A stretch of DNA of 64,000 nt. Origin: Micromonospora chaiyaphumensis (lineage in GTDB: Bacteria; Actinomycetota; Actinomycetes; Mycobacteriales; Micromonosporaceae). The translations under genes were made by a program, and so were the position numbers. The DNA is taken from the NCBI RefSeq assembly GCF_900091435.1, contig NZ_FMCS01000003.1, forward strand, positions 434,001 to 498,000. The letters are read 5' to 3'. The notes under the pieces are model-generated. The model made no database searches, was not told the origin of the DNA, and saw only the letters and a program-made list of their open reading frames with translations. Below are positions 1 to 8,439 of this stretch, piece by piece (within the stretch, counting starts at the first letter, position 1; each line of letters opens with the position of its first letter).

Positions 1-289
1 ACGGGTAGCCGGCGGCTGCGGCGGTGCGCAGGGTGGTTGATCAGCGGGGTGGGCTGGTCGGTGAGGCGCAGGGTGCTGGCGAGGTCGTCGCCGCCGAGAT
101 CCGGGTCGCGGCGGTGGCCGTCGGTGCGGGGTACCAACCGTGGGCGTAGACGACCGGGCTGCTGCCGGGTCGGTTCGGATCCTCCCGGCGCGGCAGGCCG
201 CTGGACATCAGGTAGACGCCGTGGTCGTGGACCCACACCAGCGCGCTGGGGCAGGTGATGCCGTCTTGGTGCTCGGCGAACGAGGTCAC
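1..289 (-). pseudogene. DUF3085-like fragment, N-truncated and frameshifted
   Basis: The minus strand from 289 reads a segment with ALVWVHDHGVYLMSSGLP and VVYAHGW, which resembles the core of the small DUF3085 proteins common on actinomycete plasmids. The frame then turns into low-complexity sequence and stops at 41. A different frame continues with DGHRRDPDLGGDDLA to the window edge, so a frameshift near 135 is likely. The usual N-terminal part of the family is absent; the DUF1330 gene lies directly upstream. The family assignment is from memory of the motif and is tentative. The gene may continue beyond position 1. Confidence 0.4.
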
Positions 290-300
290 CTGGACTTCGG

Positions 301-594
301 TCAGTCGATGCCTTCGACGATGCGGAAGTCGCGCTCGACGCCGTCGGAGAGGGCGACCAGCGCTTCCTGGTAGGCCGCACTCTCGTGCGCCGCGACGGCC
401 TGCTCGAAGCTGTCGAACTCGACCAGGACGGTGCGCTCGGCGATTCCGGCGTCATGCGCCACGACCCGACCGCCACGGACGAGGGTCCGACCGCCCCCGG
501 CCTTGACGGCCGGACCGGCCAGCTTGTTGTAGGCAGCCAGCTTCTCCGGGTCTGAAATGGTGCGGTAGACGCTGACCCAGTAGCCCTTGGGCAT
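301..594 (-). CDS. DUF1330 family protein
   Basis: 97 residues, the normal length for this ferredoxin-like dimeric alpha/beta-barrel family. It has the expected MPKGYWVSVYRTISDPEKLAAY opening in two blocks and the VLVEFDSFEQAVAAHES and YQEAL segments near the C-terminus. A GGAGG-like site precedes the ATG. It is the last gene of a marR-MFS-DUF1330 unit, 33 bases after the transporter. The biochemical role of DUF1330 proteins is not settled. By position it may act on, or sense, the substrate of the exporter; that is inference. Confidence 0.85.
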   Translation of the reverse strand: MPKGYWVSVYRTISDPEKLAAYNKLAGPAVKAGGGRTLVRGGRVVAHDAGIAERTVLVEFDSFEQAVAAHESAAYQEALVALSDGVERDFRIVEGID

Positions 595-627
595 GGAACC
601 TCCAGTGTTGGGATGAGTGCATCTGAC

Positions 628-2031
628 TTACGGGTTGGTCTCGGACAAGCGTCGGCGGGCGAGAGCGAGGCTTGTCAGCGTCGTGATCGCCATGGCGCCG
701 ATGCCGACCAGCGCCGCGGTGGTGTAAGCGCTGTCGTCGGGGAAGAGGTGGCCGGGGCCGGTGCCCGCGGCGAGGATCAGGCCGCCGATGGCGCTGCCCA
801 GGGAGTACCCGACGCTGCGGACGACGTAGTTGAAGCTCATGGCGCTCGACGTCTCGCTCTTGGGGGTGACGGCCAGGATGACGCCGGGCATCGCGGCCGA
901 GAAGCCGCCGACGCCGAAGCCGAGCACGCCCATCGCCGCGAACAGTTCGGCCACGTCCGACCGGGCCGCCGCGAACAGGGCGAACCCGCCGCCGACCACG
1001 ACGGCGCTGCCGGCCAGGAGCAGGGGGTCGGCGATCCGCGTCCGGGCCCGCGGCGTGAGCTTGCCGGCGACGAACCCCAGCACCGAGAACGGGATGAGGA
1101 CCAGCCCGGCGACGAAGGTCGTCAGCCCGAAGCCGTAGCCGACGCCGTGCGGCGTCTGCGCGTACCGGGTGATGAGCGTGAGCAGGAGGTACATGCCGAT
1201 CCCGCCGACGAGCATGGCGAGGTTCGCCCCGGCGACCGCCGGGTGCCGCACCGCCCGCACATCGACCAGGGGCGTCGTGCTGCGCAGCTCGATGACGGCC
1301 CATACGCAGAGCAGCACCACCGCAACGACGGCGAGGCCCGCCGCCACGGCGAGGTGCCGGCTCCACAGATTCCGTTCGCCGGAGAGGAACAGCACCAGGA
1401 GCAGCGCAGCGGCCAGGACAACCGCGCCTGCCACGTCCACGTGGGCGGAGCGGCCTTCGGGGGCTTCGGGCATGGAGCGCCACGCGGTCAGGAGGGCGGC
1501 GGCGGTGACGACCAGGCCGAGGCCGTAGGCGGCCCGTACCCCGCCGAGCTCGGCGAGCAGTGCGGCCAGCGGGTAGCCGACGCCGGCCCCGATGATCGAG
1601 ACCACCGAGATCAGGGCGATCACGGCCGCGCTGCGCTCCTCGGGGAGGTGGTCCCGGGCCACGCCCATCATCAGCGCCGTCAGCCCGAGCCCGACGCCCT
1701 GGGCCGCCCTGCCGGCCAGCAGCCACGCGAACGGCAGCGGCAGCACGGTGAGCGCGCTGCCGGCGACGACGACCGCCAGCGTGGCGAGGATCGTGGCCCG
1801 CCGGTGCGGACCGGCTCCGAGCCGGCCCAGGACCGGCGTGGCGACGGCGCCGCTGAGCAGCGCGACGGTCAGCGTCCACTGCGCGCTGCCGAGCGAGACG
1901 TGGAACGAGGTCGCCACGCTGGTGATGAGCGGCGTCCCGAGGCTGGCGACCGCCGCCACGACCAGAGCGATGAACATCAGGGCGGGGACCAGCAGCCGCG
2001 CCTCGGACCGCGCCACCGGCAACGCCTTCAC
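628..2031 (-). CDS. MFS drug/metabolite exporter (DHA2-like)
   Basis: 467 residues with about 14 predicted hydrophobic helices, typical of the 14-helix DHA2 branch of the major facilitator superfamily. It should act as a proton-coupled exporter in the cytoplasmic membrane. The N-terminal half has the loop after helix 2 (LGRLGAGPHRRATIL) and a motif-C-like GAGVGYPLAALLAELGG segment. It follows marR by 25 bases and precedes DUF1330, so the three are probably co-transcribed and repressed by the MarR protein. The substrate cannot be told from the sequence. Confidence 0.9.
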   Translation of the reverse strand: MKALPVARSEARLLVPALMFIALVVAAVASLGTPLITSVATSFHVSLGSAQWTLTVALLSGAVATPVLGRLGAGPHRRATILATLAVVVAGSALTVLPLPFAWLLAGRAAQGVGLGLTALMMGVARDHLPEERSAAVIALISVVSIIGAGVGYPLAALLAELGGVRAAYGLGLVVTAAALLTAWRSMPEAPEGRSAHVDVAGAVVLAAALLLVLFLSGERNLWSRHLAVAAGLAVVAVVLLCVWAVIELRSTTPLVDVRAVRHPAVAGANLAMLVGGIGMYLLLTLITRYAQTPHGVGYGFGLTTFVAGLVLIPFSVLGFVAGKLTPRARTRIADPLLLAGSAVVVGGGFALFAAARSDVAELFAAMGVLGFGVGGFSAAMPGVILAVTPKSETSSAMSFNYVVRSVGYSLGSAIGGLILAAGTGPGHLFPDDSAYTTAALVGIGAMAITTLTSLALARRRLSETNP

Positions 2032-2056
2032 CGCGACCCGCCGACCGGCTGCCCGG

Positions 2057-2515
2057 TCACGGCTTCGGCCCTTCGCGGTCCTGGCTTTCGAGCTCGGCCA
2101 GATGCTTCAGCGCCGGAAGGGCCGCCACCAGCGCCTCGACCTCGTCGCCGGTGAGCTCGCCGATCAACCGCTCGAACGCGTGGACACCCGCCTGGCGCCG
2201 CGTCCGGACATAGGAGGCGCCGGCCTCGGTCAGGCACACCAGCGTGACCCGCTTGTCGGACGCGTCGCCCCGCCGCTCGACCAGGCCGGACTCCTCCATC
2301 ACCCGGACCAGGGCGGTCATCGCGGGCTGGGTGACGCCCTCGACTGCGGCCAGATCGGTGATGCGCCGCGGGCCGGTCCGGTCCAGCGTGGCCAGGGTGG
2401 CGGCGGACGTCAGGCTCATGTCCCGGGGCAGGCGTCTCGCGGCCCTGGTGGCCAGGCCGTAGAGGGCTGCCCCGATGGCGGCGGACGCGCCAGGAGCGGC
2501 GTCTTGACGGCTCAT
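2057..2515 (-). CDS. MarR family transcriptional regulator
   Basis: 152 residues, the usual size. The winged helix runs from about residue 37 to 105, with recognition-helix region ITDLAAVEGVTQPAMTALV and wing RRGDASDKRVTLVCLTEAG. The DxRxxxLxLT-like wing signature (DKRVTLVCLT) is present. It is first in the unit with the MFS exporter and DUF1330 gene, and AT-rich promoter DNA lies immediately upstream. MarR proteins usually repress their own exporter operon and are released by ligands; that role is inferred here from context. Confidence 0.9.
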   Translation of the reverse strand: MSRQDAAPGASAAIGAALYGLATRAARRLPRDMSLTSAATLATLDRTGPRRITDLAAVEGVTQPAMTALVRVMEESGLVERRGDASDKRVTLVCLTEAGASYVRTRRQAGVHAFERLIGELTGDEVEALVAALPALKHLAELESQDREGPKP

Positions 2516-2550
2516 GCTCGAAGCATAGCAATTTTATATTCATAGTTTAT
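2516..2550 (-). promoter_or_regulatory. AT-rich promoter/operator of marR-MFS unit
   Basis: About 30 bases of strongly AT-rich sequence stand out in DNA of roughly 70 percent GC. On the minus strand it carries TATAAA as a possible -10 element about 19 bases before the marR ATG, and a direct repeat CTATG spaced 13 bases apart. A MarR dimer could bind here for autoregulation. The exact operator is not resolved. The stop codon of the neighbouring transposase remnant (2547-2549) lies inside this tract. Confidence 0.4.
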
Positions 2551-2735
2551 GGAAATGGTCGACTGGCGCGGGCGGCCTCGACCGCTGCCTTGTAGCCGGC
2601 GACGACGACTTGGTCGTTGCAGTCCTTGTCGAGGCCGAGGAAGCCCAGGTCGGCCAGGGCCCCGAGGCCGAATGTCGTGGGTGCGCCCGGGCCTCGCGGC
2701 GAAGATCCAGGTCGAGGAAGGGCGGTATCGGTCGT
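2547..2735 (-). pseudogene. IS5-like (DDE) transposase C-terminal remnant
   Basis: Two frames must be joined. The upstream one reads STWIFAARPGRTHDI, and the next reads FGLGALADLGFLGLDKD followed by VVVAGYKAA before a stop at 2547. This pattern (W..PG.THD, then GxLADLGFxGLD, then GYKAxR) is characteristic of DDE transposases of the IS5/DDE_Tnp_4 type. The N-terminal two thirds are missing. The remnant lies between marR and the DUF4192 gene and marks one edge of the marR-MFS-DUF1330 cassette. Confidence 0.6.
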
Positions 2736-2747
2736 TTCTCCTGCGGC

Positions 2748-3737
2748 TCACAACGGAGGCTGCCCGATGTGTGGCCAGCCATCCAGCACGGACGGGGGGA
2801 GCCCGGCGCGTAGCGCTTGGTCGATCACGTGCGCGAGGCTGTAGTCGGGGTCGGCGGCGAGAGCACGGTCCACGGCGACGGACGCCAGGGCCCCATCGCC
2901 GCATCGCCAAGCCGTGAAGGCGAGCAGAGTGGCCGGCGCCGCCGCGAGGGGCGGGTGAGCCCGGCGGGTGATGTCGGTCCACATGGGCACGTGCCGGTCG
3001 TCGCTGGCCTGCCAGGCGGCGTCGCGGATCACCGGGTCGGTTAGCAGGACGGTCAGCCAGGCCAGCTCGTCGTCGTGGAGGACCTGCTCGTCGCGGTAGC
3101 GGGCGAGCGCGACGGTTACCGCGTCGACGCCGGCGCGGATGAGGCCGTCGTGTCCGGCCTGGGCGAGCAGCGCGCGGCGGCGGGTGCGGGCCGCGACGGT
3201 GGCGCGGGTGACGGCGACGCGGGCGGCCCCGCTGGTGGGGGCAATGCTGGCGACGAGCGCCGCCCGATCGGGCAGGGCTCGGCAGCCGGCGACGATGGCG
3301 TGCATCGTGACATCGCTGCGGTGGGGGTCGAAGGGCACCCCGTCGGTGGGGCAGCAGGCGGGATCCTGGCAGAGATAGGAGAAGTAGCGGCCGTCGGTGA
3401 CCCGCAGGGCGTCGAGGACATCGAGGCCTGCGGCGGTGAGGCGTGGGGTCATGGCGTCCATGACCGGGGTGACGGCGGTGGCTGGCCCGTAGCCGATCAC
3501 GATGACGCGGGTGGCGTCGGCGTGGCGCAGCAGCCGGATCTGCGACCGGGCCATGCCCGAGATCCAGGCGGCGACGCGGGAGGGTTCGGGAAGGTCGGCG
3601 CGGCCTGCGACGACGACTCGGGCGCCGGCGACGCCGACGGTGAGGAAACTGTCGGTGGGGTGGAAGCCCAGCAGGTACGGCACTGCGGTGAGTAGGTCGG
3701 CGGGTGAGCCGACCGGCAGCCGGTTGAAGTCGGTCAT
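2748..3737 (-). CDS. DUF4192 domain-containing protein
   Basis: 329 residues. The N-terminus PADLLTAVPYLLGFHPTDS is the diagnostic opening of DUF4192, and the central CPTDGVPFDPHRS segment also fits. The open frame extends far upstream, but the ATG at 3737 is preceded by AGGAG at proper spacing and matches the family N-terminus. Function is unknown. It is the distal gene of a run from the AAA+ ATPase through the VWA protein. DUF4192 genes are frequent in actinobacterial chromosomes and elements. The stop codon adjoins the transposase remnant. Confidence 0.85.
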   Translation of the reverse strand: MTDFNRLPVGSPADLLTAVPYLLGFHPTDSFLTVGVAGARVVVAGRADLPEPSRVAAWISGMARSQIRLLRHADATRVIVIGYGPATAVTPVMDAMTPRLTAAGLDVLDALRVTDGRYFSYLCQDPACCPTDGVPFDPHRSDVTMHAIVAGCRALPDRAALVASIAPTSGAARVAVTRATVAARTRRRALLAQAGHDGLIRAGVDAVTVALARYRDEQVLHDDELAWLTVLLTDPVIRDAAWQASDDRHVPMWTDITRRAHPPLAAAPATLLAFTAWRCGDGALASVAVDRALAADPDYSLAHVIDQALRAGLPPSVLDGWPHIGQPPL

Positions 3738-3945
3738 GATGTCTCCTGTCATTGGTGAGATGAAGTCGGGCAGGGTCGATCGGCCGTTCCGGGGGTGCGC
3801 GAATGTCGCGCCGGCATCCGGCAACGGCGATGGAGGTGCGGGACGGGATCCGCGGGCCTGCTGGCCAGCCGGTGAGGTGTGGCGGCGCCCGCGGGCCTGT
3901 GGGCGGCGCGGTTCGGCCCGTCCGGTGTGGGGCCGCCGGAAAGTG

Positions 3946-5541
3946 TCAGGCGCGCTCGAGGGCGGTGACCGCGGCGTCGGCGATGTGCCCGATGGCCTGC
4001 ACAGGGTCGGCCACGGTGAGGGTGGTGGTGTCGGTGAAGGTGTGCCCGGGCAGATCGGCGGGGCGCAGCCACAGCACCGCACAGCCGGCCCGGTGCAGGG
4101 TGGTGATCAGCCGCTGGGCGGGTGCGATGTCGGGCAGGTCGCCGTCGGAGACGACGGTGAGCATCCGCAGCCGGCCAGGCTGGCGCAGCTGCAGCAGCTC
4201 GTCGGCGAGTTTCACCGCGTCCGTGAACGCCGCGCTGCCGCCGTCCGCCCGCAGCTCGAGGACCTGCTGAGGGTGCTGGCGAGGTGGGACGAGCAGGGTG
4301 ACGTCGCTGCCGAAGGCGATGGTGGCGGTGACCGCCTGATTGGTGCGGGCGGCGTGGGCGAGGATCCACCCGGCCGAGGACATCGGCGCCGCCCAGGGAT
4401 GCATGGAGAACGAAGCGTCGACGATGACCCCGAGGTGCAGCGTCGGCTTCGGCGGCGGCACCTGGGCGCGGCGCCGCCACGGGGTAGCCGTCGGCACGGT
4501 TCCGGCGGCGATCTGCGCGCGGGCGGTGATGGCGTGGCGGGTGCGCAGCCTTCCCGGCGGGGTGACGCTGGGCCTGGTGTCGGGTTCGGGCTGATGGGTG
4601 CGGGCTCGCCGGAGCCGGGCGGCGAGGGTGCGGGCGGCGGCGCGTTCGGCGTCGGTGGGGTCCCGCAGCGACCAGGTGGTGGGCGCGGAGAACCGGGCGG
4701 TCAGCTGCTGCGCCCGATACTGCGCGCCGGTGAGGCCCGCGGTGTAAGCGAGGTAGTCCGCCAGTGCCTGGGCGAGCACACCGGCGAACACGCCCGCGTC
4801 GACGGTGGGGGTGTCGGGTTGGTGGCGGGGGTCGATGCCGAGAATCTGGCACCACCGCCACGCCAGGCCGATCATCGCGTCGGCGTCGGTGTCGTCGGTG
4901 GTGTGGGCTTGGCGCCAGACGTCGCGCAGCTGCAGCAGCCTTCTGCGGCCGAGGATGCTGGTGACGGCGGCGCGGACACCTTTGATGTCTTTGGCAGTGA
5001 TGATGCGGGCGTCGACCCGGGCCAGGAGCAGCCCGGCGAGCTGGCCTGCGTGCCATGCGTCGTCGACGGGTGCGTCGGCGGGGCTGACCAGGGTGGTGAC
5101 GGTGTGGCGCAGCCACCGTCGGTCACCTCGCCGGCGGGCGCGGTGCCGGTTCTCGATGCGGGACTCCTCGAGCAGCTCGGCGACGGCGGCGACGACGGGT
5201 GGAGTGCCGGGCGGGGTGCTCCATTGGCTGTGAACGGCGTGGGCGGCTTCGTGAACGAGCAGCCCGTAGGCGGTCGGGACGAGGCGTGTGTGGCCGGCGC
5301 GGCGGGGGTTGGCGACGTCGGGGGCGCCGATGTGCGTGGCGTCGACTTCGATGCGGCCGGCCGCGGGGTAGAAGCAGGCGGGTGCGCCGCCGCCGGCGCC
5401 GGGGGCGACGGTGACGGTCAGGTCGGTGCGGCCGGTCAGCACCGGGATGTGCCGTGTCCAGGCGTCGCTCCACTCCTGCCAAGCCGGGTCGCCGCCAGCG
5501 GCCGGGGTCGGGCCGGGCTGCAGGTGATGTGGCTGAGGCAT
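3946..5541 (-). CDS. VWA protein with N-terminal HExxH motif
   Basis: 531 residues. Residues 97-101 read HEAAH, followed about 25 residues later by AELLEESRIENR, an arrangement like a zinc metalloprotease site (HExxH plus downstream Glu). The C-terminal von Willebrand A domain starts near residue 368 with the MIDAS motif DASFS (375-379) and has a VVSDGD segment. A GGAAGGAG site precedes the ATG. It starts 18 bases after the MoxR-type ATPase, a classic MoxR/VWA chaperone pairing. Whether it cleaves peptides is not known; metal binding is inferred. Confidence 0.85.
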   Translation of the reverse strand: MPQPHHLQPGPTPAAGGDPAWQEWSDAWTRHIPVLTGRTDLTVTVAPGAGGGAPACFYPAAGRIEVDATHIGAPDVANPRRAGHTRLVPTAYGLLVHEAAHAVHSQWSTPPGTPPVVAAVAELLEESRIENRHRARRRGDRRWLRHTVTTLVSPADAPVDDAWHAGQLAGLLLARVDARIITAKDIKGVRAAVTSILGRRRLLQLRDVWRQAHTTDDTDADAMIGLAWRWCQILGIDPRHQPDTPTVDAGVFAGVLAQALADYLAYTAGLTGAQYRAQQLTARFSAPTTWSLRDPTDAERAAARTLAARLRRARTHQPEPDTRPSVTPPGRLRTRHAITARAQIAAGTVPTATPWRRRAQVPPPKPTLHLGVIVDASFSMHPWAAPMSSAGWILAHAARTNQAVTATIAFGSDVTLLVPPRQHPQQVLELRADGGSAAFTDAVKLADELLQLRQPGRLRMLTVVSDGDLPDIAPAQRLITTLHRAGCAVLWLRPADLPGHTFTDTTTLTVADPVQAIGHIADAAVTALERA

Positions 5542-5559
5542 CAGTACTCCTTCCAGGGT

Positions 5560-6684
5560 TTAGCGCTGCTTGCCGAGGGTCAGCGGGGTGATCTCAGTGC
5601 CGAAGTGCTGCCGCAGCGCGGCGAGAACCTGCTCCCGGTCCTCCTCAGGTGCGCGGCCGGCGAGATTGGCGGCCGCGGCGGGCAGGCCGAGGGTCTTGCG
5701 GACGCGGGCGAAGCCGAGCAGCTCCCGTAGCTGCGGCGCCCAGCTGACCCGCCCGGCGGCCAGATCGGCGTTGAGGGCGACGGCGGCGGCCACGGCGGGG
5801 GAGGGGACGCCGAGGTGGCGGGCGAGGTCCCAGTCGGTGGTGACCTCGATGTGCACGTCGAACCGGGAGGCGAGTGCTTCGGTGAGGATCGCGCCGTGCA
5901 CGCCGGGGTTGTGGCCGGCGATGACGTAGAAGCCGTCGGCGGCGTCGACGCGTTCGTTGCGGTAGCCGGGGATGGTGATGACCCGCCGTCCGTCCATCGC
6001 GGGGTAGAGCACGGCGAGGACCTTCGGCGGGATGAGGGTCGCGTCGTCGACCAGCAACGCCCGCCCATCCCGCATCGCGGTGACGAGGGGCCCGTAGACG
6101 AACTCGAAGCCGCCGTCGGGCAGGGGGATGAAGTTGCCGAGGAAGTCCTCCACGACGGTGTCGCCGGTTCCGGCGACGGTGAGCAGGTCGGGGAAGGCGG
6201 CCTCGACGAGGGCGGTCTTGCCGGTGCCGGGCGGGCCGTAGAGCAGCACCGGTATGCGCTTTTCGCGTAGCCGGCGCAGAACGTCCACATCGGTCGCCCC
6301 CGCGAGCTTGCGCGGGAAATACAGGTCCCCGTTGGGGCGCGTGACCGGCTGCCGCCGACCCGCCCCGCGACGTCCTTGACGGGGTGTACGCTGGGCGGGC
6401 GGTGGCAACGTCCCGGCGGCGTCGATTCCGGCCTGGGTGATCTGGAAGCGGTGCGGGCCGGTGGTGTGGGTGGCGTATCCGCCCGCCGCCATCTTCTTCA
6501 ACGCCTCGAACACCGCCCCGGTGGACCGGGCGGCGATCGCCGTGGGGAGTTCCCCGACCTTGAACACCTGATCGGGGTGCGCGGCCAGGTGAGCGGCGAC
6601 CTGCCGGTAGAGGTAGCCGGGCCGGCGACCGTCGACTGGCGGCGAGGTGGGGTCGCTCGGGTCGGGTGGGGTTGCAGAGCCCAT
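5560..6684 (-). CDS. MoxR-like AAA+ ATPase with N-terminal winged helix
   Basis: 374 residues. Residues 24-90 resemble a winged-helix module (YLYRQVAAHLAAHPDQVFKV then GPHRFQITQAG). The AAA+ core has Walker A GPPGTGKT (150-157) and Walker B LLVDD (210-214), with the N-linked sensor region VIAGHNP. The open frame runs to 7026, but the ATG at 6684 has AGGAGG six bases upstream and is clearly preferred. With the VWA protein it probably forms a remodelling or assembly machine; the client is unknown. Confidence 0.85.
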   Translation of the reverse strand: MGSATPPDPSDPTSPPVDGRRPGYLYRQVAAHLAAHPDQVFKVGELPTAIAARSTGAVFEALKKMAAGGYATHTTGPHRFQITQAGIDAAGTLPPPAQRTPRQGRRGAGRRQPVTRPNGDLYFPRKLAGATDVDVLRRLREKRIPVLLYGPPGTGKTALVEAAFPDLLTVAGTGDTVVEDFLGNFIPLPDGGFEFVYGPLVTAMRDGRALLVDDATLIPPKVLAVLYPAMDGRRVITIPGYRNERVDAADGFYVIAGHNPGVHGAILTEALASRFDVHIEVTTDWDLARHLGVPSPAVAAAVALNADLAAGRVSWAPQLRELLGFARVRKTLGLPAAAANLAGRAPEEDREQVLAALRQHFGTEITPLTLGKQR

Positions 6685-6705
6685 GTGGGTCCTCCTGTCA
6701 TAGGA

Positions 6706-6735
6706 GCCCGCGCACCCGTCTCCGGGTGCGCGGGC
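6706..6735. terminator. 13-bp perfect hairpin
   Basis: GCCCGCGCACCCG (6706-6718) pairs perfectly with CGGGTGCGCGGGC (6723-6735) over a four-base loop. It lies between the 100-residue gene ending at 6936 and the AAA+ ATPase start at 6684, so it can end the first transcript or act in the ATPase leader. There is no clear U-tract. Confidence 0.5.
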
Positions 6736-6935
6736 GAGTTGGTGCGGTGTCCGCGCGGCGGAGACGAGCAGGTACTGCGACAGCCCCCGGGGCAGGGGCC
6801 GGCAGTAACTCCGTGAGGTGCTCAAAGGGCAGCCCGGGAAGGGCTGCCAGGGTGGTGGTGTCGCCGCCACCGGCGGTGTGCGACGACAAGGAACGCACCC
6901 AATCTCGGATCGATCAAGTCGACCCGGTGCGGGGC

Positions 6936-7238
6936 CTACCCGCGGCGGAGGGTGACCTCGTCGCGGGGGCGTCGGGCGATGCTCACGGTCAGGCCGAAGA
7001 CGCTGCCGTCGGACAGCTCCAGCCACACGCCGCGGTCGAGGGTCATGACGCCGGCGTCGCGGTAGACGCGGGCGGAGGTGACGGTCACCGGGGTGCCGTC
7101 GTCGTGGGTGAGCTGGGGCAGGTCAGCCTCGTCGCAGAGCTGATCCAGGTCGGCGCTGGTCAGCAGGCTCCGGACGAGGCCCTGCAGGATCTCCTCGTGG
7201 GCGTACTCGCCGAACTCGTCGGCAGGGTCATCGAACAT
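6936..7238 (-). CDS. Hypothetical acidic protein
   Basis: 100 residues, not recognised. The N-terminal half is acidic and helical (DDPADEFGEYAHEEILQGLV), and the C-terminal half looks like a small beta domain (VTVTSARVYRDAGVMTLDRGVWLEL). GAGGAG lies at normal distance before the ATG. It stands alone on the minus strand in the element-like region, upstream of the MoxR/VWA/DUF4192 run and separated from it by a hairpin. No catalytic signature is visible. Confidence 0.65.
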   Translation of the reverse strand: MFDDPADEFGEYAHEEILQGLVRSLLTSADLDQLCDEADLPQLTHDDGTPVTVTSARVYRDAGVMTLDRGVWLELSDGSVFGLTVSIARRPRDEVTLRRG

Positions 7239-7397
7239 GGTGATGCTCCTCGTTGTAGGTCTTCATGTCGTTCGGCCAACTGGAAGCCACGGAACGCTTG
7301 CGTGGCGGCGAGCGCGTCTCGGTGCCGCCGCCGTGGGGCGTCTGCCGCAGATCGAATCGGCTGGCGCAGCGGTGTGGTGAGGTGATGAGGTACCGGG

Positions 7398-8423
7398 ATG
7401 ACGAGCTGGAAGGACCGATGGCGCAAGAGGAAGCAGACGAGCCGGGCGCTGCCGACGTGGAAGCTCGGCGAGGGTTCGCCGGTCCTGCCGGCTGACCCGC
7501 GTGACGCGCTCGTCTCGGCCTCCATCGGGCCTGCCGGTGAGCTGGTAGCGCTGTGGTCGACATCCGAGGACGAAGCGGCGCTGCGGTCGGTCACCACCCA
7601 ACCCGGCTGGGCCACGTTCCCCGACCCGACGGCGGCCCGACCCGTGACCGCCCGAGTGACCAGGCAGGCAGGCGACATCCTCGACGTCACCGAGTTGCCC
7701 GGGATGACGCTTGCCCACCCTTCGCTCCAGCCCCTGCCCGAGGGGCGGATACTGGTGGTCGGAGCCCGCTGCCGGTGGCGCAAGGACGGCCCGGACCGCA
7801 ACGCCGTGATCTACGGCAGCGACGGACGCATCGAGGCGCAGGCGACCCTCGGTGACGGCATCGAACACGTCTTCACCACCACCTCCGGAGAGGTATGGGT
7901 GGGCTACTTCGACGAAGGCGTCTACGGCAACTACGGCTGGGGCGATTCGAGCTCGGCGCCGCCGATGGGCAGCAGCGGCCTGGTGCGCTTCTCACCGCAG
8001 CTCGAGCCGACGTGGCGATTCCCGTCCCACGTAGACAACCAGTGGGGCGCCATCAGCGACTGCTACGCACTCAACGTCACCGACGAATCGGTGTGGACCT
8101 GCTACTACACCGACTACCCAATCGTGCAGATCCGCCAGGACTCGGTCGCCGGCTGGCGCAATCACATCTCCGGGGCGAAGGCCCTGGCGGTCAGCGGAAA
8201 CCGGGTCGGACTGCTCGGCGGGTACGGACCGCAGCAGGACCGCCTCGTTGTGGGTGAGCTGGCGGACCAGGCGATGCGAGTCGTCGGTGAGTACCGGCTG
8301 GTGCTGCCCGGCGGAGCCCCGCTCCCACCGCAGGTGAGGGCGATAGGCCGCGGCCCGGTGCTGCACCTGATCACCGCCGAGCGTTGGTACCGGCTGCCCC
8401 TGGACGAGCTCACCCCGGAATGA
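7398..8423 (+). CDS. Hypothetical protein, possible beta-propeller
   Basis: 341 residues, not assigned to a named family. The middle is rich in aromatic and Gly/Asp turns, such as EVWVGYFDEGVYGNYGWGDS and ESVWTCYYTDYPIVQIR, in a spacing that suggests repeated beta-sheet blades. There is no signal peptide, so a cytoplasmic location is likely. It is convergent with the 182-residue minus-strand gene downstream, leaving 16 bases between stops. A short basic start (MTSWKDRWRKRKQTSR) is followed by the folded part. Confidence 0.75.
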   Translation: MTSWKDRWRKRKQTSRALPTWKLGEGSPVLPADPRDALVSASIGPAGELVALWSTSEDEAALRSVTTQPGWATFPDPTAARPVTARVTRQAGDILDVTELPGMTLAHPSLQPLPEGRILVVGARCRWRKDGPDRNAVIYGSDGRIEAQATLGDGIEHVFTTTSGEVWVGYFDEGVYGNYGWGDSSSAPPMGSSGLVRFSPQLEPTWRFPSHVDNQWGAISDCYALNVTDESVWTCYYTDYPIVQIRQDSVAGWRNHISGAKALAVSGNRVGLLGGYGPQQDRLVVGELADQAMRVVGEYRLVLPGGAPLPPQVRAIGRGPVLHLITAERWYRLPLDELTPE

Positions 8424-8439
8424 GCTGGGGGAGACCGCG

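Noticed and set aside
613..2154. Long plus-strand frame of 513 codons opposite the MFS and DUF1330 genes
   Set aside because: Composition is Arg/Gly/Asp-rich shadow of the transporter on the other strand; no start site or family likeness.
3502..5730. 742-codon plus-strand frame over the DUF4192 and VWA genes
   Set aside because: High-GC antisense artefact; the minus strand has clear domains and ribosome sites.
7160..7868. Overlapping minus-strand frames upstream of the 100-residue gene
   Set aside because: They are antisense to the 341-residue plus-strand gene and have Arg/Pro-rich shadow composition.
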